In this document: piece after piece, positions 51,847 to 59,981 of the stretch
Layout: the number at the start of each line of letters is the position of its first letter
How positions within the stretch are numbered: the first letter of the stretch is position 1
Assembly: GCF_007673775.1 (NCBI RefSeq)
Contig: NZ_VEAF01000001.1
Coordinates: 62,001-126,000 of the forward strand
Length of the DNA stretch: 64,000 nucleotides
Direction of reading: 5' to 3'
Origin: Curtobacterium sp. 9128
GTDB taxonomy: Bacteria; Actinomycetota; Actinomycetes; Actinomycetales; Microbacteriaceae
Translations under genes and position numbers: made by a program
Notes under the pieces: model-generated
What the model was told of the DNA's origin: nothing
Seen by the model: the letters and a program-made list of their open reading frames with translations, nothing else
Databases searched by the model: none

Positions 51847-53079
51847 GTGGGATCTGACGAAGCAACGACCTGGGGGCGGGTCGACGATGCCGGCACCGTG
51901 TACGTCCGGTACCAGGACACGGAACGTGTCGTGGGTGAGTACCCGGACGCCACCGCCGACGAGGCCCTCGCGTACTTCGCGCGCAAGTACGCGGACCTCG
52001 AGGGCCAGGTGAAGATCGCCGAGCAGCGAGTGCAGCGGGGCGCTTCGGCGAACGACGTCGCCCGCACCGTGGAGCACCTCACCGCGCTCGTGGCGGACGC
52101 CCGTGTCGTCGGTGACATCAAGGCGCTGGAAGACCGCGTCGGCGCCCTCTCCGAGCAGGTCGGCTCGCTCACCAAGGAGCAGGCCGAGCAGGCACAGCAG
52201 GCCCTCACCGAGGCGCTCGCGTTCCGGACCGCCCTGGTCGAAGAGGCCGAAGCCCTCGCCGCGGTGGACCCGGCCCGCGCCCAGTGGAAGCAGGTCACCG
52301 CGCAGCTGGACGACGTGTTCGCCCGGTGGCAGCAGCACCAGCACGACGGCCCGCGCATCCCCAAGAACGAGGCCAACGAGCTCTGGAAGCGGTTCCGTGC
52401 CGCGCGTTCGACGGTCGACCAGCACCGCCGCGCGTTCTACTCCGAGCTCGACGCGCAGCACCGCGACGCCAGGACCCGGAAGCAGGAGCTCGTCACCCAG
52501 GCGGAAGCGCTCGCGCCGCGCGGCTCGGACGCGATCCCGACGTACCGTCAGCTGCTCGACGACTGGAAGCGCGCCGGGCGTGCCGGCAAGCGCCACGACG
52601 ACGCCCTCTGGGCCCGCTTCAAGGCCGCTGGTGACGTCCTCTTCGAGCAGCGCCACGCCGAGAGCGCCGCGGAGGACGAGGAGTACTCGGCCAACCTCGA
52701 GGCGAAGACGGCGCTCCTGGCCGAGGCCGAGCCGCTGCTCCAGCAGGACGACCGCGCCGCGGCGCGACGGACCCTCACCGACATCCAGCGACGCTGGGAC
52801 GAGATCGGCAAGGTCCCCCGCGGCGACGTCCGCCGCATCGAGGACCGCCTCCGCGCGGTGGAGGACCACGTGCGCGGACTCGAGGACGCGCACTGGCGCG
52901 AGTCGAACCCGGAGCGCAAGGCCCGCACCACGGGGCTCGCGAGCCAGCTCGAGGACGCCATCGCCAAGCTCGAGTCCGAGCTCCAGGCCGCGGAGGCCTC
53001 CGGAGACGCCCGGAAGATCAAGGACGCCCGGGAGGCCCTCGACGCCAGGAAGATCTGGCTCGACGCCCTCGGCAGCTGA
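51847..53079 (+). CDS. DUF349-repeat protein
   Basis: The 410-residue, highly helical and charged protein begins with a short beta segment (TWGRVDDAGTVYVRYQDTERVVGEYPD). It continues with three or more DUF349 helical repeats marked by W residues (NELWKRFRAARSTVDQHR, DDALWARFKAAGDVLFEQR, RRWDEIGKVPRGDVRRIEDRLRAVE). Coiled-coil segments lie near 60-130 and 345-400. DUF349 proteins are widespread in actinobacteria and poorly characterised. The start is GTG 51847. Confidence 0.9.
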   Translation: MGSDEATTWGRVDDAGTVYVRYQDTERVVGEYPDATADEALAYFARKYADLEGQVKIAEQRVQRGASANDVARTVEHLTALVADARVVGDIKALEDRVGALSEQVGSLTKEQAEQAQQALTEALAFRTALVEEAEALAAVDPARAQWKQVTAQLDDVFARWQQHQHDGPRIPKNEANELWKRFRAARSTVDQHRRAFYSELDAQHRDARTRKQELVTQAEALAPRGSDAIPTYRQLLDDWKRAGRAGKRHDDALWARFKAAGDVLFEQRHAESAAEDEEYSANLEAKTALLAEAEPLLQQDDRAAARRTLTDIQRRWDEIGKVPRGDVRRIEDRLRAVEDHVRGLEDAHWRESNPERKARTTGLASQLEDAIAKLESELQAAEASGDARKIKDAREALDARKIWLDALGS

Positions 53080-53086
53080 CACCACC

Positions 53087-53130
53087 GCACGACGACGGGC
53101 CCCGGCAGCCGCCCGGGGCCCTCGTCGTGC
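53087..53130 (+). terminator. Hairpin terminator after the DUF349 gene
   Basis: GCACGACGACGGGCCCCGG (53087-53105) pairs with CCGGGGCCCTCGTCGTGC (53113-53130) with one unpaired base. It starts eight bases after the stop codon. Confidence 0.8.
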
Positions 53131-53160
53131 TGGCCCCCCGTGCGCCTCACCACCACGGGT

Positions 53161-53180
53161 GCGCGCGCGCCCCCCCCCCC
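53161..53180. repeat. GC dinucleotide run and 11-base C homopolymer
   Basis: Five GC dinucleotides (53161-53170) lead into a run of eleven C bases (53170-53180). The tract lies in the 245-base gap before the ABC ATPase gene. It is prone to slippage and to sequencing error. No gene is seen in the gap. Confidence 0.85.
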
Positions 53181-53312
53181 GGACGGGCCGGGGGCCCGGG
53201 GTGACGTCCGCACCGGACGGCACCCGGGCCTCCAGGCCGTTGCACTGCCCGCGCCACCCGGTGGTGCGCGCTGCGGCCCGGCGTGTGCCGGGTCTCGGCT
53301 GCCGCGCTGCCG

Positions 53313-53318
53313 TAGGGT
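53313..53318 (+). promoter_or_regulatory. Candidate -10 (TAGGGT) for a leaderless ABC ATPase transcript
   Basis: TAGGGT, six bases (GATCAC), then ATG 53325. The predicted +1 falls on the A of the start codon. No ribosome site is present. Confidence 0.5.
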
Positions 53319-53324
53319 GATCAC

Positions 53325-54107
53325 ATGCCCTCGGTTGTGCGCTTGTCAGACGTGTCCGTGGTCCGGAACGGGGCCACCATCCTCGACGGTGTCTCGTGGG
53401 AGGTGCAGGACGACGAACGCTGGGTCGTCCTCGGTGCGAACGGCGCCGGGAAGACGACGCTGCTCCAGGTCGCCGGTGCCCAGGCCTTCCCGACCTCCGG
53501 CGAGGTCGAGGTCCTCGGCACCGAGCTCGGCGGCGCGGACCTGTTCGACCTCCGGCCCCGCATCGGCTTCGCGTCGACCGCCCTCGCCCGTCGGATCCCG
53601 GTGACGGAGAAGGTCATCGACGTCGTGCTCACCGCCGCGTACTCGGTGACCGGCCGCTGGAACGAGGAGTACGAGGAGCTCGACGTCCGCCGTGCGCAGC
53701 GTGTGCTCGAGGAGTGGGGCCTCGGGGCCTTCACCGACCGCACCTTCGGCGAGCTGAGCGACGGCGAGCAGAAGCGCGTCCAGATCGCCCGCGCGGTGAT
53801 GACCGACCCGGAGATCCTGTTCCTCGACGAGCCGGCCGCATCGCTCGACCTCGGCGCGCGCGAGAGCCTCGTGCGGACGCTCGGCGGGTACGCCACGAGT
53901 GCGGACTCGCCCGCGATCGTGATCGTGACGCACCACGTCGAGGAGATCCCCGAGGGCTTCACACACGCGCTGATCCTGTCCGACGGGCATGTGCAGGCCG
54001 CCGGACCCATCGACGAGGTGCTCACCGACGCCACCCTCACCGAGGCGTTCGGCATCGGGCTGACGGTGACCAAGGACGCCGGCCGGTTCACGGCACGCGC
54101 TGCCTGA
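53325..54107 (+). CDS. Stand-alone ABC transporter ATP-binding protein
   Basis: The 260-residue ATPase has Walker A GANGAGKTT (about 38-46), a Q-loop substitute near ASTALARRIP, signature LSDGEQKRV (about 144-152), Walker B ILFLDEP (about 166-172) and the H-loop VTHHVEEIP. There is no permease gene beside it. Similar single-gene ATPases (ModF/YlmA-like) occur in many actinobacteria, and their partner and substrate are unknown. It is followed at 108 bases by the L31 gene. Confidence 0.88.
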   Translation: MPSVVRLSDVSVVRNGATILDGVSWEVQDDERWVVLGANGAGKTTLLQVAGAQAFPTSGEVEVLGTELGGADLFDLRPRIGFASTALARRIPVTEKVIDVVLTAAYSVTGRWNEEYEELDVRRAQRVLEEWGLGAFTDRTFGELSDGEQKRVQIARAVMTDPEILFLDEPAASLDLGARESLVRTLGGYATSADSPAIVIVTHHVEEIPEGFTHALILSDGHVQAAGPIDEVLTDATLTEAFGIGLTVTKDAGRFTARAA

Positions 54108-54136
54108 GCCTGCTCCCGATCCGGGCCACGGTCTGG

Positions 54137-54142
54137 TAACGT
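54137..54142 (+). promoter_or_regulatory. Candidate -10 (TAACGT) for rpmE2
   Basis: GGTAACGT lies 73 bases upstream of the L31 start and fits TANNNT. The leader contains GAGGA six bases before the ATG. A zinc-responsive (Zur) box is expected for alternative L31 genes, but I did not find a clear palindrome. Confidence 0.35.
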
Positions 54143-54215
54143 AGACGGCTGGCGTAGGCCACTGACTTCCCGCGCGTCTGCGCACTCTCAACACACTGCT
54201 ATCCGAGGAATCTCC

Positions 54216-54464
54216 ATGAAGACCGACACCCACCCCGAGTACCGCGCCATCGTCTTCCGCGACCTGGCGTCCGGTGAGACCTTCCTGACGCGTTCCACCG
54301 CGAACAGCGACAAGACGATCGAGCTCGACGGTGCCACCTACCCGGTGATCGACGTCGAGATCTCCTCCGCGTCGCACCCGTTCTACACGGGCAAGCAGCG
54401 CATCCTCGACTCGGCCGGTCGCGTCGAGAAGTTCAACCAGCGCTTCAAGGGCTTCGGCAAGTAA
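54216..54464 (+). CDS. rpmE2: Ribosomal protein L31, type B (zinc-free)
   Basis: The 82-residue protein begins [20 protein letters not shown] and ends [12 protein letters not shown], with [13 protein letters not shown] in the middle. It lacks the CxxC zinc motif, so it is the paralogue that replaces zinc-binding L31 under zinc limitation in other bacteria. GAGGA is six bases before ATG 54216. Confidence 0.96.
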   Translation: MKTDTHPEYRAIVFRDLASGETFLTRSTANSDKTIELDGATYPVIDVEISSASHPFYTGKQRILDSAGRVEKFNQRFKGFGK

Positions 54465-54483
54465 GTCCGACCCCTGCACGTCC

Positions 54484-54519
54484 GGACGGGCGGTCCTCCT
54501 GCGGGGGGCCGCCCGTTCC
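54484..54519 (+). terminator. Hairpin terminator after rpmE2
   Basis: GGACGGGCGG (54484-54493) pairs with CCGCCCGTTCC (54509-54519), one bulge. It begins 19 bases after the stop. Confidence 0.65.
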
Positions 54520-54582
54520 GCGTTGCCGGTGCGCCCCGCGCGGGACGGTGTCGGGCCGGCCGGCGCGTGCTCGGCGCGCGGG

Positions 54583-54648
54583 TCAGCCGGCTCGCTCGAC
54601 CGCCGCGGTGATCCGAGTCAGCCGGCTCGCTCGACCGCTGCGGTGATC
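54583..54648. repeat. Tandem duplication of the HAD gene 3' end
   Basis: Two 31-base copies, TCAGCCGGCTCGCTCGACCG plus GC(C/T)GCGGTGATC-type ends, lie at 54583-54613 and 54618-54648 (35-base offset, one mismatch). The inner copy contains the stop and last nine codons of the HAD gene. The outer copy repeats them after the stop. Confidence 0.88.
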
Positions 54649-55427
54649 GTGCGGAGGAGCTCCTCGCCCGCCAGGACGCCGCGACGCTCGGTGACGACGG
54701 TGTTCGGCGCCGTCCACCCGATCGCGTCCAGCTCCCCGTGTGCCGGCCGCACGCCGAGGTCCGCCCACCGGAGCATGTCGCGGTCGAGCAGGGAGTCACC
54801 GGCAGCGATGGTCGTCGTGGCACCGATCCGCTCGGCGACGGCCGCCAGGGCACGCTCCTTGCGGATCGGGACCGGCACCGCGTACAGCTTCCGGCCCTGC
54901 AGGGACACCGTCCACCCGAGCGGAGCGAGGGCGGCGGCGAACGCCGCGACGTGGCCGTCGGTGAGGACGGCACGGTCGACGATGGCGTAGACGAACAGGG
55001 ACTCGGCGTCGCGCACCCGCAGCACGGCCGCGGGTGGCAGGGAGACCCCGAGCAGCTCGACGACGTCCGCCATCGGCGCGCAGGACGCCGAGATCTCGGC
55101 TCTGAGGGCTCCGGCCCACTGCTCGTCGGGTTCGCCGTCATGCAGGATCACGGCCCCGTTCGAGGTGACCGCCCACTCCGGGGAGAAGGGCAGTCGGACG
55201 CGGCGGTACTGCGCGACGGTCCGCGTGGTCACCGGGACCACGCACGCACGCGCGGCGAGGGCGACGAGGAGGTCCTCGGCAGCACGGGTCAGGTAGCTCA
55301 GCGGAGCGCCCTCGTAGACCTCGGCGACGACCAGCGACGGGGCCGCCTCGTCCGGGCCGTCGAGCATGAGGGCGGCGGCCGAGTAGACGAGCGTCCGGTC
55401 GAGGTCGCAGCCGACCAGCGCGGTCAC
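54618..55427 (-). CDS. HAD-family phosphatase of the Ter cluster
   Basis: The 269-residue HAD hydrolase has the nucleophile motif CDLDRTL (about residues 7-13), SNGAVI (Cof-type motif 2 region), a lysine in RKERALAAVAE and the acidic motif GDSLLDRDML near residue 220. A cap domain lies in the middle. HAD phosphatases next to StiP/PRTase genes are a known part of the predicted metabolite module in Ter loci. The substrate is unknown. The GTG start overlaps the upstream gene's stop. Its 3' end is tandemly duplicated. Confidence 0.88.
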   Translation of the reverse strand: MTALVGCDLDRTLVYSAAALMLDGPDEAAPSLVVAEVYEGAPLSYLTRAAEDLLVALAARACVVPVTTRTVAQYRRVRLPFSPEWAVTSNGAVILHDGEPDEQWAGALRAEISASCAPMADVVELLGVSLPPAAVLRVRDAESLFVYAIVDRAVLTDGHVAAFAAALAPLGWTVSLQGRKLYAVPVPIRKERALAAVAERIGATTTIAAGDSLLDRDMLRWADLGVRPAHGELDAIGWTAPNTVVTERRGVLAGEELLRTITAAVERAG

Positions 55428-57997
55428 GCCGTGGCCTCGACGACGCGGCTGCCGAGCGGGTGGATCAGACCGACGCAGCGGTAGGCGAGGTCCGGTTCGT
55501 GCACGACCGGCACCCCGCGCTCGGTCGCGAGCGCGACGACGTGCGCGACGTCGGGGTCGTCCGGGTCGCGGACGAGCACCTGCCAGGGCACCCGGCGGAG
55601 CAGGACCCGGGTCGTCTCGCCGATGCCCGGCTTCACCAGGTGCAGGTCGTCGATCCCGTACGTCGCGCCGACCTCCTGCACGGTGCGCATCCCGCGCCAG
55701 TCGGGAGCTCTGGTGGACGCGGAGTCGGCGGCGACGGCGGCCTCCACACGGTCGGCGACCTCGGCGAACCGGGCGGCGACGGCATCGACGTACGGGCGCG
55801 ACCGGTCCCTCGCACCGAGCTCGCGGTACTGCTTCGCGCCGTGGAAGGTCCCCTCCGGCGTCCACCGGCGGTTGTACACCGTCCGCGACACCAGTCCGGA
55901 GACGGTCGAGTTGAGGCAGGCCGACGGGACGAGGAAGTCCTCGCGGGTGCCGTGCAGCGGCGTGCAGCCGGCCGGGTCCGCGAGCACCGCCAGGTCGTCG
56001 CGGAAGCGGATGCCGTCGGACTCCGCGAACCGGTCCAGCGCGGCCGTGAGCTCCCGCGTGATGGCGCCCTTGCCGGTCCAGCCGTCGACGAACACGACGT
56101 CCTCGGGGTCGTGGTGCGCGGCGAGCCAGCGGAGGGCGGTCTCGTCGATCCCGACACCACGGACGATGCTGGCGGTCAGGTGCGGCAGCACGGTGCCGTG
56201 CCGTTCCCGGGCCCAGCGGCGCATGAGCACGCCGACCGGGGTCCCGGCGCGGGCGAGGGAGACCAGCACCGGGCGGCGCCGACCACGCAGGACGAGCTCG
56301 GTGACGATGCCCACGGCCTCGGCGATGCGGGCCGCCGAGCGGTCGAGGGCGCTCCGGTACAGCGCCTCGTACTCCTCGGACGGCGTGTACTCGACGGGCA
56401 GGGACTCGGCGTAGTTCGCGCCCTCGAGCTGGACCGCGCGCTCCCGTGACGCGGTGTCGGCCTCGAGGGGTGCGCCGGCGAGGTCCTGCAGCAGCCAGGT
56501 GACCTCGTCCGGCTCGTAGGACCCGAACGACGGCCCCGTCAGCGGCGTCGGGACGGGCTCGTCGGACACCGCACGGAGCGGGCTCTCCACCACGACGACC
56601 CGCGGCGCGACCCGGCCGAGCGCCGGGAGCAGACCGTCGGGTCCGGCGAGGGCGCTCCGCTCGGTCCCGGGCTCCGGCACCAGGACGACCGCGTCGAAGC
56701 CGTGCACGTTGTAGGCGTACCGGGGCCCGGGACCGTCCACGGTGCGGTCGTGGGAACGGTGCGCGACGCCCGAGCGGATCGGCCACGCGGGGTCGGCGAA
56801 CACGGCGACGGGGGAGCGGGTGGTGGTCGACGACCGCACGTCGGCACCGCTCGCCGCTCGGAGTGCCGCGGCGATCACGAGCGGGGTGTGCATGTGCTCC
56901 TCGGTCCCGAGGACGAGGACCCGGTCGGTCGGGTCGAGCGGACCGAGCACGCGCGCGAGGTCGGCAGCGATCCCCTCGACGTCGGTCCGCGGTCGCCGCA
57001 CGGCCGCTGCCGGGACGCCGAAGCGGTCGACGGCGGTCGGCGGTGCGGGGAGGAACTCGGCGGCGACGGGCGGGACGTCCGCGTGGACGGGCCCGAGTGC
57101 CGCGTGGGCGTCGACGAGTGCCGCGGCGGTCGTCACGAGGTCGTCGGGCAGGTGGACGCCGCCGCGCGCGAGCGCCAGGACGGTCACGGTCGCACCGAGC
57201 TCGGCGGCGAGGGCATCGGTCGCCGCGACGTCCGCTGCGGAGCGGAGGTCGACCAGGCTCGCGACGACCCAGCGACGCTGCGGGGCCAGGGCGTGCAGCG
57301 CGCGGATGGTCGCCCGGGCCGTCGCGCCGGTGCTGAGTTCGTCGTCGACGAGGACGACCGTGCCGTCGGTCGGCAGCCAGGCGGGGTCGGCGGGCAGCAG
57401 GCGGTGCGTCGTGGCGTGCGAGTGTGCCTCGTCGAACCCGGTGGCGGCGACGGCGCCCGGTGGGTCCAGCCGGGTCGAGTGCAGGTGGTCGGCACCGAGC
57501 GCCTCGGCGACGGCCGCACCGAGCGCGGTGGCGGTCTCGGCGAACCCGAGCACGAGGGTGTCCGGGTGGTCCGTCCGGCGGGCGGCGAGGTCGGTGCGCA
57601 GGGCGTCGGCGGCGCGGGAGAGGGCGGTGGCGCGGTCCAGACCGTCGTGGTCCTGCGCGTCTCGGGCGTCCTCGGCGCGCCGCATGCTGGTCTGCGCGCC
57701 GAGGACGTCGCGGAGGCGGGCCGCGGTCGGGGCGTCGAACCGGTGGCCGTCGTCGAGCGCGTCCGCGACGCGGGCGCCGAGTGCCTCGCCGGCGAGGAGC
57801 GCCACCGCGGGCACGGTCGGCACGTGCTTGGCGAGGACCGTCGAGACGAGCAGGTGCGCCCGCTTCGGGTTGCGTCGGAGCGCGAGCCGCACGAGGTCGG
57901 CCAGCGGCACGGCGAGCGGGTCCTGCGTGCGCCCGGCGTGCCGCTCGCCGTCTTCGAGCTCGATGCCGAGGTCGGTGGGCGTGGGCAGTCGGCTCAT
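55424..57997 (-). CDS. Phosphoribosyltransferase-TRSP-StiP-PELOTA fusion
   Basis: The 857-residue protein joins domains usually split over two genes in Ter-type loci. Residues about 40-290 are a phosphoribosyltransferase with the PRPP motif VVLVDDELSTGAT (about 205-217). About 330-480 is the TRSP domain, with the name-giving TTRSPVAVFA near 390. From about 490 comes the StiP/PRTase-like domain (SYEPDEVTWLLQDL, LVSLARAGTPVGVLMRR, VFVDGWTGKGAI). The C-terminal 80 residues look like a PELOTA RNA-binding domain (YGIDDLHLVKPGIGETTRV). By family knowledge it should make a nucleotide-like metabolite from PRPP. ATG 57997 overlaps the CitE-like stop. Confidence 0.88.
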   Translation of the reverse strand: MSRLPTPTDLGIELEDGERHAGRTQDPLAVPLADLVRLALRRNPKRAHLLVSTVLAKHVPTVPAVALLAGEALGARVADALDDGHRFDAPTAARLRDVLGAQTSMRRAEDARDAQDHDGLDRATALSRAADALRTDLAARRTDHPDTLVLGFAETATALGAAVAEALGADHLHSTRLDPPGAVAATGFDEAHSHATTHRLLPADPAWLPTDGTVVLVDDELSTGATARATIRALHALAPQRRWVVASLVDLRSAADVAATDALAAELGATVTVLALARGGVHLPDDLVTTAAALVDAHAALGPVHADVPPVAAEFLPAPPTAVDRFGVPAAAVRRPRTDVEGIAADLARVLGPLDPTDRVLVLGTEEHMHTPLVIAAALRAASGADVRSSTTTRSPVAVFADPAWPIRSGVAHRSHDRTVDGPGPRYAYNVHGFDAVVLVPEPGTERSALAGPDGLLPALGRVAPRVVVVESPLRAVSDEPVPTPLTGPSFGSYEPDEVTWLLQDLAGAPLEADTASRERAVQLEGANYAESLPVEYTPSEEYEALYRSALDRSAARIAEAVGIVTELVLRGRRRPVLVSLARAGTPVGVLMRRWARERHGTVLPHLTASIVRGVGIDETALRWLAAHHDPEDVVFVDGWTGKGAITRELTAALDRFAESDGIRFRDDLAVLADPAGCTPLHGTREDFLVPSACLNSTVSGLVSRTVYNRRWTPEGTFHGAKQYRELGARDRSRPYVDAVAARFAEVADRVEAAVAADSASTRAPDWRGMRTVQEVGATYGIDDLHLVKPGIGETTRVLLRRVPWQVLVRDPDDPDVAHVVALATERGVPVVHEPDLAYRCVGLIHPLGSRVVEATA

Positions 57998-59157
57998 CCG
58001 AGGCTCCGTTCGAGCAGGTCGACGTAGGTGATGTCGGGGGCGGAGACACCGAACGCCCTGGCGCGCAGCATCGTCTTCTCCGCCCACGCGTGGTGCGGCT
58101 TCGTCTCGTTCATCTTGTTGCCGTACCGCGAGGCCGCGACGCCGCCGGACGACGGGCCGAGCAGGTCGGAGGCGTCGGAGTACTCCTCGTGCGTGACGAC
58201 GGACAGGGCGTGCACGAGCGGGACGTGCCGCGGGTGGATCACCGTCTTGCCGTTGAGGCCGTTCGCGAGGTCGAGGGTGACCTCGCGGAGGAGCGCGTCG
58301 TACCCCTCGACCAGCAGTCGACGGCGGAGCGCCGGGTCACCAGCGTCCTGGAACGGCGTGGTGCGGAGCTGGGTCCGGAACACCCGGTCCGCGGCGGGGT
58401 AGTGCTCCCACACCGGCCCGGCGACGACGAAGCCGTCCTCGGCGCGGCCGAACACGTTGACGATGTCACCGATGACCGAGGCGAGGACGTGCACGTCGTA
58501 CACGGTGAGCTCGCTGGACCGACGCAGTCCGAACACGCTCGACAGGTCCGTCGCGCCGATGCGCACCGCGAGGACGTCGTCCCGGTGGTCGTCGAGGAGC
58601 GTGCGGATGCCGGACAGCGTCCGCCAACGGGTCTCACGGTGCATGATCGCCGCCGACTCGAGGATCGGCATCGCGAGGAGCCGACGGTCCGCTCGCCGAC
58701 CGGCGTTGAGCGCGTCGAGCGCGGCGAAGTACCCCGGGCCGTCGGCGACCGTGAACTTCGGGAACACGACGCCGCTCAGTGCGTCGAGGGCGGTGTCGCC
58801 GATGCGGTCGGCGAACCGGACCAGGTGCTCGGGGTCGCGGACGCGCAGGAACAGCTGGGGGAGCTCGCGCGCATCGGCGGACTCCTCGGCGAGCGTGCGC
58901 AGGGCGTCCGCGACACGGTCCTCGGCGATCGGCAGGTCGTCGTCCGCGACCGAGTCCTCCAGGCACAGCACGAGCGAGCCGGCACCGAGGGCCGCCTGCC
59001 GGTGCACGTCCTGGACGAGGGTCGCCCGGGTCCCCGGCACGTACAGCGTCGCGCCGAGGGCAACCGCCCGGAGCGGCAGGGCACTCGCCCGGGTCACGTC
59101 CTCCGGCGTGTGCAGGAAGAGCGACTCCTGGTCGGTGAGGTGGGCGAAGTGCCGCAT
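57994..59157 (-). CDS. CitE-like HpcH/HpaI aldolase/lyase of the Ter cluster
   Basis: The 387-residue protein belongs to the citrate lyase beta/HpcH family. It has the metal-binding LVLCLEDSVADDDL near residue 70, VFPKF near 130 and RIGATDLSSVFGLRR near 200. The C-terminal region NGLNGKTVIHPRHV is conserved in this family. Such CitE-like proteins recur with TerD, StiP and HAD genes in bacterial Ter loci and probably build or cleave a carbon-carbon bond in the proposed metabolite. The start ATG 59157 is two bases after the previous stop. Confidence 0.87.
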   Translation of the reverse strand: MRHFAHLTDQESLFLHTPEDVTRASALPLRAVALGATLYVPGTRATLVQDVHRQAALGAGSLVLCLEDSVADDDLPIAEDRVADALRTLAEESADARELPQLFLRVRDPEHLVRFADRIGDTALDALSGVVFPKFTVADGPGYFAALDALNAGRRADRRLLAMPILESAAIMHRETRWRTLSGIRTLLDDHRDDVLAVRIGATDLSSVFGLRRSSELTVYDVHVLASVIGDIVNVFGRAEDGFVVAGPVWEHYPAADRVFRTQLRTTPFQDAGDPALRRRLLVEGYDALLREVTLDLANGLNGKTVIHPRHVPLVHALSVVTHEEYSDASDLLGPSSGGVAASRYGNKMNETKPHHAWAEKTMLRARAFGVSAPDITYVDLLERSLG

Positions 59158-59159
59158 GG

Positions 59160-59981
59160 TCAGGGCCTGTTCGTCGGGGCGGAGAGCACGAAGCCGAACG
59201 CGGCGAACACGTCGCCGTCGTGCGATGCCCTGGGGAACGGTTCGGCGCGGAGTTCCAGCGCGCCGTCGATCACGGACAGCGCGAGGACCGGGATCACGTC
59301 GGCGCTGCCCGCCTCGATCGCGATGGTCGTGCCGTCCTGCAGCGTGACGACGGGACGGTCGTCCCCGCGCGCCATGACGAGCGCACGGCGGAGTTCGCGG
59401 ACGTGCCGGAGGCTGACCAGGACGTCGCCGTCGTGGAACCCGACCAGGGGACGGTTGCCGCTCGTCGGCACGTCGCGGCCGGCGCGGGCGCCCTCGACGG
59501 TCTCGGCGCCGACGACGTGGTCCTCCGACTCCCACACGACACTCGTGGCACCGCTGACCCGGAGCACGCCGACGGCGGACTGGCGCCGGTCCAGGCGGAC
59601 GACCGGGTCCTCCGTGCCGAGCACGCGGACGTCCTGCGGTCGCGGCGCGGGGAACGGCGTCGGTCGCGCCGCGCGGCGCCGCAACCGCTCGGCGACCCGC
59701 TCGGACGGGCCCGGGCCACCGGCGGTGTGCCCGGTCCGTGTCGCGTTCGACGCGCCACCGGCGACGGGCTGGGCGGTCGGGGTCGCTCCGGACGCGCGTC
59801 CAGCGGCCGCCGCCGGACGGGAGGCCGTGGGCGCCGACAGGGTCAGGGAACCCCCGGCGCGTGGTCGATCCGGCGCCGCGCTCGGCGCGATGACCGGTGC
59901 GGGCGGGGCGACGTCCTGCGCCGCCGCCGGGACGGCGGCCGGACGGCGACGACGGCGGAGGTAGGGGTGGGCGCTCGTCAT
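59160..59981 (-). CDS. Unrecognised protein between terD and the CitE-like gene
   Basis: The 273-residue product has an N-terminal Ala/Pro/Arg-rich, probably disordered half (about 1-125, for example APPAPVIAPSAAPDRPRAGG). The compact beta-rich C-terminal half (about 130-270) contains GATSVVWESEDHVVG, LVGFHDGDVLVSLRHV and LQDGTTIAIEAG, ending in AAFGFVLSAP. It does not show the TerD calcium motif. It could be a remote TerD-like or novel Ter accessory domain. ATG 59981 overlaps the terD stop, so it is locked into the operon. Confidence 0.65.
   Translation of the reverse strand: MTSAHPYLRRRRRPAAVPAAAQDVAPPAPVIAPSAAPDRPRAGGSLTLSAPTASRPAAAAGRASGATPTAQPVAGGASNATRTGHTAGGPGPSERVAERLRRRAARPTPFPAPRPQDVRVLGTEDPVVRLDRRQSAVGVLRVSGATSVVWESEDHVVGAETVEGARAGRDVPTSGNRPLVGFHDGDVLVSLRHVRELRRALVMARGDDRPVVTLQDGTTIAIEAGSADVIPVLALSVIDGALELRAEPFPRASHDGDVFAAFGFVLSAPTNRP

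Noticed and set aside
54216..54464. Zur operator upstream of the type B L31 gene
   Set aside because: A zinc-regulated operator is expected from other bacteria, but no clear AT-containing palindrome was found in 54108-54215.
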